Assembly (NCBI RefSeq): GCF_901709675.1
Contig: NC_051094.1
Location: forward strand, 11,586,501 to 11,650,500
Direction of reading: 5' to 3'
DNA length: 64,000 nucleotides
Origin: Syngnathus acus
Lineage: Eukaryota > Chordata > Actinopteri > Syngnathiformes > Syngnathidae
A program made the position numbers and the translations under genes. Every line of letters begins with the position of its first letter. Within the stretch, counting starts at the first letter, position 1. This document shows positions 26,264-36,475 of the stretch, piece after piece. The notes under the pieces were generated by a model. It was not told the DNA's origin and did no database searches. It saw nothing but the letters and a program-made list of their open reading frames with translations.

Positions 26264-26905
26264 TTACTTTGAAGGAGACCATACATGCCCCATTTGTCTC
26301 CATGTCTTGATTACTTCTCCATGTGTGAAGAGGAAGTCCTTGACTGAACACGGAACGTTCTCCACATAGCAGGCAAGCTCCGTTAATACGCCAGTGTCAT
26401 CTACCTGGATTACATCTGCGCTGGCAAAGAGAAAGGAGATCCCCCCTGACAATGTCAATAAAGCATTCATTTTGGAATCAACCGTGAGTGAAGCCAATCA
26501 ACCAAAGAGTGGAATAACAGCATAAAATATTTCACCTGAGGGATTTGTGCTCTTGTGCAGATCCAAAGCAATTTTAGCCATCTTCACTTTAGTAGGTAGG
26601 TAAAGACGAATAAAAGAAGTCAGTAATTGTGGCGCACTAATAGATGCGGGCTCGAGCAGATCACCAAAGCACTGTGGGACCAGAGGATGGACAGGCCTCT
26701 TTCTTATATTATTGTTTCCCATGTTCTTCCACCCACAGTAATATTTTCCAGATCAAAGCTCTTACTCAAAAGACAGATCCCAATTTCACAGAAGAAAACC
26801 CAAGTCACCGCAAAGGCACCAAAGGGAATTGGATTTTCCACCATCCATGAGGTTATATGTTTGGCACCATGTTTGGAACAGAAAACAGCTTTCCAAGACA
26901 TTTAG
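26264..26905 (-). pseudogene. Coding-like patch, unrecognised, frames interrupted
   Basis: The minus strand is nearly open for over 200 codons. A first frame (about 26901-26704) reads MVENPIPFGAFAVTWVFF with a hydrophobic stretch. A second frame (26722-26264) reads LLTSFIRLYLPTKVKMAKIA, then an in-frame TGA near 26498, then SGGISFLFASADVIQVDDTG. Possible splice signals exist (CAG/GTGAAA near 26537, CCCACAG near 26674), so it may be exons instead of a broken gene. I do not recognise the family and assign no function. Confidence 0.28.
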
Positions 26906-28988
26906 TTGAGTTTTTTTTCCAGTAAATATCACATTTTGAGAGACTAATTAATGAAATAATTTACAAACTGATTTTTTTTAATAATAGCAAAAATAATGAT
27001 TATTTCACTAACATATTTGATTTCACAAGTTCCTTACTATATCACATAACCCTTAGTCTGGAGAAATCTGGCTGCAGAGAATTTACTGGCATAACCTTAA
27101 CGTGGCTTACATGAAGCTGTGAGGAATTTCCTGGACCACATCAGACAAGTAGACAAGTTTAATAGGTCCACACTTTTGAACAAACACATGTGTACACTTG
27201 GTATCCCCTCAGCGCTGGCGGCCGTCAGAGCCTACGTTGATCTCATAATTTGGCTGAGTGTCTGCCGTCTTTTTTTTTTTTTTTTTTGCACTTTAAGGTC
27301 AGACTACAACACCAGACCTGCACTTTCAATGTGGACACCATTCGTCTCTGTTTAGTTTGGAAAGGTACCTTGGAAACATTTATGGACATGTAACTGAAGT
27401 CTTTGACTCTTCAACCTCTGCCTTGTAGACATGGTTTTGAAAGACATGAGCCTTGGATGCTATTTTTCTGTTAAAATCATTGAATCCAATAGAAAAAGTG
27501 CAAATCGTGGTTTCCATCGATTCGTTTTCCACACCGCTTTTTCTTGTTCAGTGACAGCGGGAACCTGGGGATATTCTACCTTACTTGGGGTGAGAAGGGC
27601 AATCCCCCATACTGATCACCTGTCAATCAAACATCTGATGCATGACAACCTGCATTCCCTCTTACATTTACACCCATAGGAAATTTACCATCAACTCTAC
27701 ATACATGATTTGCAGTGTGGGATGAGGTTGGAGACACAAGTATAGAGAGGACATGCAAATACACAAACAAACGTGCCAACCACTGGGCCCCTCAGATAAA
27801 GATTAATGAATCATAATCAAGCAGTGGCATTTAGTTTAGAGGCTTATTATCCCGAATGCATTCTATCCTTCCAGAATGGCTTTACTTCCTCAGTAAAGGT
27901 TTGCCAGTAAGAGGTTACAGGAAACCACATCCAAATCTGTGTTTTATTCCCTGCTAAAAACTTCTGTATTCCCTGCAGATGCATACAGTTAAGTGTCGTT
28001 TCATTTTATAGTATGTTTAGAATTGCTACCATTTGGCAGATCTTTGTTCATGTGACATTGACATTGGCGAGGACTTGAAATTGGTGCAAAAAATGATGGT
28101 TGAAAATACTCTTTTATATTCATCTGGCAGCAACATTCACTTTACAGGTTTCCTTCCATAAGCCTTTTATCCTGATTGATTTTGGAACAGTTTGGTTCCT
28201 GTTTTTTTAATTCTCTCCTGAATAAAACTTTTTTAAGGGTGTTTGTGTGCGTGTGCGTGCGTGCGTGCGTGTGTGTGTATACTCCCTGTGACAATGGATC
28301 CAGTTCTGTGTTCTATTGTGCAAGATTTTAAGGTAGCAGTTTGAATGCAATAATCTCAAAAGCTTTTTCACTCCTTTAGTAGATGCTTGATCATGCGTAA
28401 AGGCTCTCTTTCATTACTGTGAGAACGACCACACTTGATTACAGCACCTCATGTAGAAAGGAAGACAACAGTTTACTACATTTACACAACTATGGGAACA
28501 AAGTGACCTTTTACTCCAATGATGATTAAATCCCCCCCCCCCCTCCATCTAATGATAGTAAATTGAAAGAGAAGAACTTTAATTAAGATTTATTATCCAA
28601 AGAATGAGCCACAGTTACCTAATATTTGAATGTCATAACTTCCATGTACTTGAGCCAATGTTTAGTCTTGACAATTTCACCGCTATTTTGCCAGCTATTT
28701 CCACTGGCTATGCGGAATATTTCCCTTTGAAAGAGCAAGTCCTCCAGACAGTATTACACTCTTCGGTCTGTCCACTATTTATGCTCAAATGATGTAAATC
28801 GTGGGTGGTAGTGGCGACTGTTATGTCACCACTTATTTTCAGTTATTTTTAAGTGTTGTCATGTTCAAGGCTAAGTCTCAATTTCAACATTTCAATTATT
28901 CAGGCCTGGAGTGACAGGCTTAGTCACACACTTGTGACACGGCTTGCGATTAAATTATAGTAGCTTGTTAGTTGGATTCTTTTCATTT
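26906..28988. other. Non-coding DNA with simple repeats
   Basis: Holds a poly-T tract (about 27269-27287), a GTGCGTGC run (about 28238-28280) and a poly-C tract (about 28533-28543). No gene is supported. Confidence 0.45.
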
Positions 28989-29160
28989 ACCGTAATTTTC
29001 GGACTATAAGTCGCACTGGAGTATAAGTCGCACCAGCCATAAAATGCCCAAAAAAGTGAAAAAAAACCATATATATGTATATAAGTCGCTCCTGAGTATA
29101 AGTCGCCCCCCCCCAAACTATGAAAAAAAAACCGCGACTTATAGTCCGAAAATTACGGTA
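28989..29160. mobile_element. Palindromic MITE, copy 1
   Basis: 172-bp element with 27-nt inverted ends starting TACCGTAATTTTCGGACTAT and ending ATAGTCCGAAAATTACGGTA. The interior repeats AGTATAAGTCGC twice. A TA at each boundary fits a TA target-site duplication, so mobilisation by a Tc1/mariner-type transposase is plausible. It has no coding capacity. A second copy lies at 41193-41367. Confidence 0.9.
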
Positions 29161-32100
29161 GTTTTCAAATTGTGGACAAAGGCAAACTACTACAGCTGCA
29201 GCTGCCAATAGTGCGAAATTGCCGCACAATTCATTTTGTACATTCTGCAATGTATGTATCAAAATTGATCGATTTAAACCTAATGTGGTTTGTCACGAAT
29301 GAGATAAATCTCGTCTTTAAATAACACATCTGAAAGTCAGCTGAAAATGGCACTGCTGTGCATGACGTGAAGGTGCAGGCAAAATAAGAGGTGACGGAAG
29401 AACAGATTTTTTCCAACATGTTTAAAATAATATGCCAGAAACAAAAACGATCATGACATATACTGAGCAGTGCCATTTTTTGGCGTCTGCATGATTTTAG
29501 GACTGACATGGACCCAGATATCACATTCAAGAAGTTTACTTCACAATGAATATGGAATGTTTTTTTTTTACCAATTCGATAAATATTTCCACTAAACATT
29601 AATATTGACCAACTCAACATGTTGGCTATGAACATTCATATCTAGCTTCTAAGTCATTCCAATTAATATGCATCAATATATGGTTAAAGGCACAGACTAA
29701 AAAGTTACAATAGTTGGGAGACATTGATGTTGACTTGAGGCAACTCGTCTTTCTCAGTGGTTTACTGTGGATTTAGTGACATAGATGTTGATGTGAGGCA
29801 ACTTGTCGGTGAGTTATCATGGTGAATTGTTCTTTCTCCCAAGTCACTATTTGTTAGCCTCTATGTTTTAAAGAGTAGAGGGCAAGCTAAATTTACAAGT
29901 GTGGCTTGGATTGGATTTCAAGGAGCGCCGTATTTTGAGTACTGAGAGGAAAGCCAGAGAGCGTGTGCTGTGGCCAACTGGCCATGCCTCGCAGCATGTC
30001 CCGGGGCACTACTAACTGTGATGGATGATAGTCAAGCACTCAGTACCACCCGATTCCTCAGGCTTGAACCGCTGGAGGTCATATCTTCCTGGATGTCAGC
30101 CATGACCACTCACAGTTCCAGGATGGAAAAACTCATATTCAGAGCATCCTAGCTACATTGACACTGTGAGGCAGACAAAGTGAATGCCTGACTAATGACA
30201 ATGCAATGATAATGCTATCCAGAACAACACTGCTCATGGGCTTTTTTTGTCTGCACGAAACATGTCACTTGTGAGTATTTATTACATCTGAGAAGTTGTG
30301 GAACGTGTTAGGGTCATTTTTTTGTTTTTTTTTCTCAAGATTTCATTCTTTTGTCTTGAGCTAATGATGTGAGGTTGCAATTACATCCAGTGTGTATCCG
30401 CTGATCTCAGCCTGCAATTACTTTTTTCCTGTCCCTGATAAAAAAAAAGACCCCACAGCAGAGGCTGTAAATGGTATTTATGTTAATTGTAGTATATTCA
30501 ATTCCACCATGTGCTTCCACTTCAACCTTATAACAAAAGTATAGGGGAACCCTACTTGCAGAAACAAAACATGTATCCCAAAAGAGATGTGTGAATGTGT
30601 GTGAATATTTTGAGCAATTACTAAAAAAAAAAGTCTTGGATTGGTCACAAAATAATCCCAAAACTGATGTCAAATCTCTAAATGGACCAGTAAAAATCTT
30701 CCACAGTAAACCATAGTTCTTGATAGAAACAAAGAAAATGAATTTCCCCAAGATGTACTCACAAAGTCAGAATAATTGAATGTCTCATGTCTTGGTAAAA
30801 TAACAAATTAAGATTCAGTCAGATTTTAGGGGTCTATCCTAACTCATGTTTGACTTGAATTGATTTAGGTTCATCACAGTATTTATATCCATATAGTGTG
30901 TTATATGCACATCTGTTTATCGTTTCACAAGTAGACTGGAAGCTTACATGCTAAAATTATATGACATCTGGAATGATAGTGAGGATGTGTGTTTCATCTG
31001 ACTCGTATTACTCATCAGGTTGTTCAGAATATTTGGAATAAAGTTAATCCACCGTTGCTGTGTACAAAGATTAAAACGACACTGCTGTTCTTGGCTTTCC
31101 ATTTGCCTTTGCAGTTAAGTTATTTATGACTGTGACATATCCATCGCTGCTCTGATGAAGTGTTCTTTTTGTAGCTAGCCCAAGATGTTTCTATCTCTGT
31201 TAGGCCCTCGAGACAGTAGTTTTTTACTACTAATCTTATACATCTTTGTCTGTGCCGGAAAGTAATCATTACAGCAACATGGACAATTACCTGTCTACCA
31301 GGCAAGTAAATCTCAAACCTGGGATTAGTTCAGGAACTGCAGGTCTGGCAATAGCGGGCTTTGGTCTCATGATACAGTGGACACAAAATATCCTGAGGGG
31401 GCAGTAAACTGGCTTGCGCTGCCAACCAATGTTTTGCTTGCTGGTGGTGGGCCAAGTTTTAGAGCTGCTGATTTAGTAATTCTGTGATATATTTATCCAA
31501 CCTGTGTAACTACTTTCTTTTTGGCCAGTTTTTTTTTTTTTTTTTGCATACCCAGGAAGCAGCTGTCTTACTCCGGTTAATTTAAATAATGAAATAATAT
31601 TAACTTCACAAATTGCTGCTGCCATTACTGCAACCACATTTAGTTGTTGTCAGACTTCCTGCTATTCACTTCCATTTATTGGAGGACGACCACATCTGCC
31701 TCAGAAAAATGTATCTTCCCAACTGTAGCAGGAGCAAAAAAGACACTACACACACACGCACACATATCTCAGTAATATTTCATTGGTTTATTGTGAATTA
31801 GGATTCGCTACAAAATGTTTATTCAAAATTTGGAAGCAGCTCCGTGTATTTTTTAAATTTAACACCTCAGCAGTCAGTCTCGCCCCAGAACAGAAGCTTT
31901 GAGTCAATTAAGGGACAGCAACCAAGACTTGCGTGTGGTCTCCTTTTTCTTAATCACGTGTTGGTCTTTTACCACTTTCCATCCGAAAGTAAAAAATTAG
32001 TTGGGCTTAGATACTCATCTGATTTTCCCCAGTCGGCAGCCCTGGGGAGTAATGATAGGAAGCAGGACTTGGCTGGCAGATCGGGAAGCAGGATGGATGG

Positions 32101-34084
32101 AACTACTGTGGTCAGCATTGTGGCAATGAAGTCAGAGTCTGGCGCACATTAAAACGAAGCAGACGCAAGCTCTCAGACGGCAGCTCAACTCCAGCCAACA
32201 TGTTTAGAACACATGAAAATATTTTCCCTGCAGACTGCATCTCTTGTGGACAAATGTTTAGCAAGTGTAGGTAGGGGCTTTATTCAAGTGAGACCACAAC
32301 AGTGAGAGGATATCTTGTTCGTTCTGCAGCTGGCCATATAAATCTGTAAAGCTCAACAGTGCACCTCAAGCCTCTCATGTATTTAGTGAGTTGCTCCCAT
32401 ATGTGTGCGAGAAATATGGTCGAGCTGGCTGAAATGAACAATGTCAAGGAATATACCGCACACTGCGCTACTTTGTATTTATTGCCCCACAGAGGAGGCT
32501 GATTGCTTTGAGAGGTGGGCTTCCTTTAATCACCTTCTTGTTCCCATCCTGTTTGTACTGCGTACTGCTATGAGCTCATGCTCATTGACACTTGTGTCTG
32601 AGATTTTGGCCTCTACCTAATGTTACCTCATGAATGATGACTAAGATGCTTAATGAATACACGGACAGAAAGGTAACAAGTCAGGACATTAAAAGGCAAT
32701 TTACCTTTCATTATACGTATGTTGTGTGTATTTTGCCACTGACCTACTTCTTGGGGTTTTTATAGCTTACTGTTGCTATGGCAATGAGTAAATATTACCC
32801 AACCATTCTTTTCATCTGTGTGGTAATTTCCGACAGGTCACATGGTTGCTCTGGTTAAGAAAACGTGAGCAGTCATTAGCGTATTATTTATTGGCCGGAC
32901 AACCGTTGACGAGAGAAAGGTAATATCTCATCTGTAATTGTGCTCCAGTTTCATTAATTTGTCTCCAAACTGCGTGCAGTGATGACAAAGTATGTTCTAG
33001 TTCCTATTTAACTTACTTAAGCATGTTGCTAACATCGCTGCATGTGGTCATTGCAAAGCACAGCCTGATTGAATTTAAATTCTTGGCGTGGCATGACCTA
33101 ATCTTTCTGCGAATTCTGTTGGAGAAGTTGAGAACAAGCATAAGGAAGGACAGTTATAATGTTGACAATGAATACCATGTACTTAAAGCTCACTCTGTGC
33201 CCAACTTGCCACTTATGCACGGCCAATTGGTCATGGAGACACTATAGTTTCTATCATTATCACGACATCACCAATCCTCCCAAATAACTCAATCCTCCCA
33301 AAATGAGTGAGACAGCCTTCTGCAACCGTGGCATTACTCATAGTTGAACTGTTATTTTCCAGTGACACCCCTGACAAAGAAAAAAGGTTTTGGACACATA
33401 TTCCATCTTCTTGGAAACAAGTGACCTCATGTGCTGGTTCTCTGCCATTTTGTCATGTCAATAATGCACTCTGGCCCATCAAACTATGTTCCATGACAAA
33501 ACTAACAAAGCTTGTCAGCGCTTAGACTGAGACCTGCCACCCACGTTCAATGCACTCCACCCAAAGTCACACAATATCTAATCCCGCAACACAATGACCA
33601 AAACTAAATAGCATTACCAGCTCCTCTCGGTGGCAACACAAGTTAACGATGAACATCTGCCTATTTAGTCATTCGACAAACATGTGACCACATTAACATT
33701 GATGAGAACTCTTTCCAGCCATTTTTCTAGCCTCTTCATTTTTTCATTACCACTTGACGGACATCTTTGCTTCTGTGGCTTACAACGCTACGCTCTGTCG
33801 CAAAATGTGTCGCTAACTTTGTCTCTTTGCTGTCTGGAACATGTCAACGGGTTTATAATCACTTTGTCAGAAAATGTCTTACTGTAGGAAATGTCTGCTC
33901 AGTGGAGGTGTGGGACAGAAGTAAGGAATAAAGTTGCAGACTATGAAATCGATATGGGCACAAAAAGTGAAATTTAAGATCTACTGTCATGAATTTAATA
34001 ACCATGAGTCACATGGCGACAGAGCGTAAGCACTGACTTTTCCTCATGCTTTCTAATGTCACCCCTATGCTGCTCACAACCGCG
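29161..34084. other. Long non-coding stretch, no gene seen
   Basis: Two imperfect copies of a GATGTTGA...TGAGGCAACT motif lie 57 bp apart (about 29719-29750 and 29776-29807). Poly-T tracts occur at 30320-30335 and 31530-31546. The interval 31.85-32.6 kb is less AT-rich and could hold conserved regulatory DNA, but that cannot be judged without comparison. Small open frames (29970-30152, 31844-32152, 33307-33525) have no recognisable motif. Confidence 0.4.
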
Positions 34085-34830
34085 AGGTGGCTTATTCGTA
34101 TCAGATGTTTGTTGTGATGCTTGTACCAGCTGAATTTTCAATTCCGATTGGATTCATAAGATCTGGGCCTGGGACCTTTGCGTATTGTTCCTTTTCCTCA
34201 ATCATGACTAGTATCCCTGTTCTGACTGCTGACAAAAATCTCCACTGCACTATGCTGCCACCGCCATGCTTGACTATAGGGCTGGTATTGGTCAGAGATG
34301 GTTGTCCTTCTGGAAAGCTCTCCTCTCTGCACTAACAGAGAAACCTTCGGGTTCTTGGTCGCGTCACTGACTGAAGCCCTTTCCCCTAGATTGCTCAATT
34401 CAAACAGGCAGCCAGCTTTAGGAAGCGCCCTGCTGGTTCTGAACTTCTTCCATTTACGGATGACGAAGGTCACAGTCCTCATCGGAACTTTCAAAGCAGT
34501 AGAATTTCTTCTGAACTCTTCCCCAGACAATCCTGTCTTGGAGGTGTACAACTTCATGCTTGGTGTGCTCTGACACCCATGGAACCTTATATAGACAGGC
34601 GTGTGCCTTTCCAAACCATGGCAAATCAACTAAATCTCCTGCAGTTAGACTCCATTTACGGCTTACGCTATTGGAACCTATCAGGGATGATCAGTAATGC
34701 AACTGAGATCAATTTTGAGCACCGCGGCAAAGACTGTGAATGTGTATGTACTTTTAGGTTTTTTACATTTTTAATACATTTGGAAAAAATTAAAAACACT
34801 TTTTTTTTATTTTCATTATAAAGATTTGTG
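34085..34830 (-). mobile_element. Tc1-like transposon relic with broken transposase
   Basis: The minus strand at 34629-34198 keeps part of a Tc1 transposase DNA-binding region: NSTALKVPMRTVTFVIRKWKKF is the first helix-turn-helix and DATKNPKVSLLVQRGE the start of the second. The catalytic DDE part is not seen. The flank 34594-34830 (GTGTGCCTTTCCAAACCATG; TTTTGAGCACCGCGGCAAAG) matches the outer part of a fish Tc1-like element I remember. The copy is truncated and inactive. Confidence 0.75.
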
Positions 34831-34906
34831 TGTAAAATGTTGAGGTTGAAAAATATATTCCATTTTGAACTGCGTCTGTAACCTAACAAATAATGGAAAA
34901 AGTGAA

Positions 34907-34962
34907 GTGCTTATATATATATATATGTATATAAATATACATATATATATAAATATAAATAA
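34907..34962. repeat. AT-rich microsatellite
   Basis: Runs of TATATATATATATATG and ATACATATATATATAAATA. It sits directly before a hAT-type terminal fragment and gives rise to spurious open frames rich in I and Y. Confidence 0.9.
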
Positions 34963-35029
34963 AGGCCGGTCCGCGAAAATATTTCTGACACGAAACCGGT
35001 CCGTGGTGCAAAAAAGGTTGGGGACCACT
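34963..35029. mobile_element. hAT-type terminal fragment
   Basis: Reads GGCCGGTCCGCGAAAATATT, then ACCGGTCCGTGGTGCAAAAA and ends GGTTGGGGACCACTG. The end CAGTGGTCCCCAACC (reverse) is one I know from a widespread hAT-type repeat in vertebrates. Only one end is present. Confidence 0.6.
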
Positions 35030-35119
35030 GATCTATTATTTGCTTGTGAGCTGCTCCATAAAAACCATATATATTCCCTGCAATATGAGTGAGGGTTCCA
35101 TAGTGTATACAGTAGTTAG

Positions 35120-35190
35120 TGCTCCATAGTGTAGTGGTTAGTGCTCTGGACTCTCACCCCAGCGACCTGGGTTCAAATCCCAGTGAGATT
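35120..35190 (+). tRNA. tRNA-Gln-like core, anticodon position CTC
   Basis: The T arm is perfect (CTGGG/CCCAG with loop TTCAAAT). The anticodon loop is CTCTCAC. The acceptor 5' strand is altered (GTGCTCC region), so it probably does not fold into a functional tRNA. Confidence 0.35.
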
Positions 35191-35288
35191 TCAAATATTT
35201 TATCATAGAAAGATTTGCAACACAGTTGCTCGTGTGCTGCCCCATATAACCATTATAACAATTTGCTTGTTCCATGCAATGTGAGTGA

Positions 35289-35352
35289 GGGATCGTGGTT
35301 GGTGCTCTGGACTCTCACCCCAGTGACCTGGGTTCAAATCCCAGTGAGACCT
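35289..35352 (+). pseudogene. tRNA-like core with D-arm deletion
   Basis: The anticodon arm and T arm match the other cores, but about ten bases of the D arm region (CCATAGTGTA) are missing. Confidence 0.5.
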
Positions 35353-35474
35353 AAAATATTTTATCATAGAAAAATTTGCAACAGTTGCTCGTGTGCTGCC
35401 CCATATAACCATTATAACCATTTGCTTGTGAGCTGCTCCATAAAACCATATATATTCCATGTTATGTGAGCGAG

Positions 35475-35535
35475 GGGTCCATAGTGTAGTGGTTAGTGCT
35501 CTGGACTCTCTCGTGTTCAAATCCCACTGGGACCT
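35475..35535 (+). pseudogene. tRNA-like core with anticodon-arm deletion
   Basis: The D arm and acceptor are kept, but the sequence jumps from GGACTCTC to TCGTGTTCAAATCCC, losing part of the anticodon and variable regions. Confidence 0.5.
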
Positions 35536-35611
35536 AAAATATTTTATCATAGAAAATTTGCAACACAGATGCTCGTGTGCTGCCCCATATAACCATACAC
35601 CTCCCTAAAGC

Positions 35612-36019
35612 TTAGGGTTAGAGCTAGGGGTTAGGGTTAGAGCTAAAGTTAGGGTTAGAGCTAGGACTAGGGTTAGGGTTAGGGTTTGAGCTAGGGTTAG
35701 AGGGTTAGGGCTAGGGTTAGGATTAGAGCTAGGGTTAGAGCTAGGGTTAGGGTTAGAGCTAGGGTTAGGGTTAGAGCTAGGGTTAGGGTTAGAGCTAGAG
35801 TTAGGGTTAGAGCTAGGGTTAGGGTTAGACTTAGGGTTAGGGTTAGAGCTAGGGTTAGAGCTAGGGTTAGGGTTAGTGCTAGGGTTAGAGCTAGGGTTAG
35901 GGTTAGAGATAGGGTTAAGGTTAGAGCGAGGGTTAGGGTTAGAGCTCGGGTTGGGTTAGAGCTAGGGTTAGGGTTAGAGTTAGGATTAGGGTTAGTGCAA
36001 GGGTTAGAGTTAGAGCTAG
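35612..36019 (+). repeat. Degenerate telomere-like array (TTAGGG-type)
   Basis: About 400 bp built from TTAGGG and the variant TTAGAGC, most often as an 18-nt unit GGGTTAGGGTTAGAGCTA. It is bounded on both sides by pieces of the tRNA-like repeat spacer (CCCCATATAACCATA before; CCATAAAACCATATATATTC after), so it sits inside that array. The open frame on the minus strand (alternating L, T, A) is an artefact of the repeat. Confidence 0.92.
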
Positions 36020-36059
36020 AGTCCATAAAACCATATATATTCCATGCAATGTGAGTGAG

Positions 36060-36131
36060 GGTTCCATAGTGTAGTGGTTAGTGCTTTGGATTCTCACCCC
36101 AGCGACCCAGGTTCAAATCCCAGTGAGACCT
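36060..36131 (+). tRNA. tRNA-Gln-like gene or pseudogene, anticodon position CTC
   Basis: This 72-nt core starts GGTTCCATAGTGTAGTGGTT and ends TGAGACCT, very close to vertebrate tRNA-Gln, but the anticodon loop reads TTCTCAC, putting CTC (Glu) at the anticodon. The acceptor arm GGTTCCA/TGAGACC has one mismatch and one G-T pair. The A box (TAGTGTAGTGG) and B box (GGTTCAAATCC) look usable by RNA polymerase III. The T stem is imperfect in this copy. Probably a pseudogene or tRNA-derived repeat; expression is unknown. Confidence 0.5.
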
Positions 36132-36259
36132 CAAATATTTTATCATAGAAAAATTTGCAACACAGTTGCTCGTGTGCTGCCCCATATAACCATTATAACT
36201 ATTTGCTTGTGAGCTGATCTATAAAACCATATACGTATATTCCACGCAATGTGAGTGAG

Positions 36260-36331
36260 GGATCCATAGTGTAGTGGTTGGTGCTCTGGACTCTCACCCC
36301 AGTGACCTCGGTTCGAATCCCAGTGAGATCT
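36260..36331 (+). tRNA. tRNA-Gln-like core, anticodon position CTC
   Basis: 72 nt, starts GGATCCATAGTGTAGTGGTT. The anticodon loop is CTCTCAC as in tRNA-Glu. The B box GGTTCGAATCC is canonical, but the T stem (CTCGG/CCCAG) and acceptor arm have mismatches. Likely pseudogene. Confidence 0.4.
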
Positions 36332-36475
36332 ACAAAATTTTATCATAGACAAATTTGCAACACAGTTGCTCGTGTGCTGTCCCATATAACTATTTGCTTG
36401 TGAGCTGCTCCATAAAACCATATATATTTTATGCAATGTGAGCGAGGGTTCCATAGTGTAGTGGCTAGAGCTCTT

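Noticed and set aside
34865-35092. 75-residue open frame rich in I, Y and N
   Set aside because: It runs through the AT microsatellite and hAT fragment.
35697-36026. 109-residue open frame of alternating L, T and A
   Set aside because: It is the translation of the telomere-like repeat and has no gene context.
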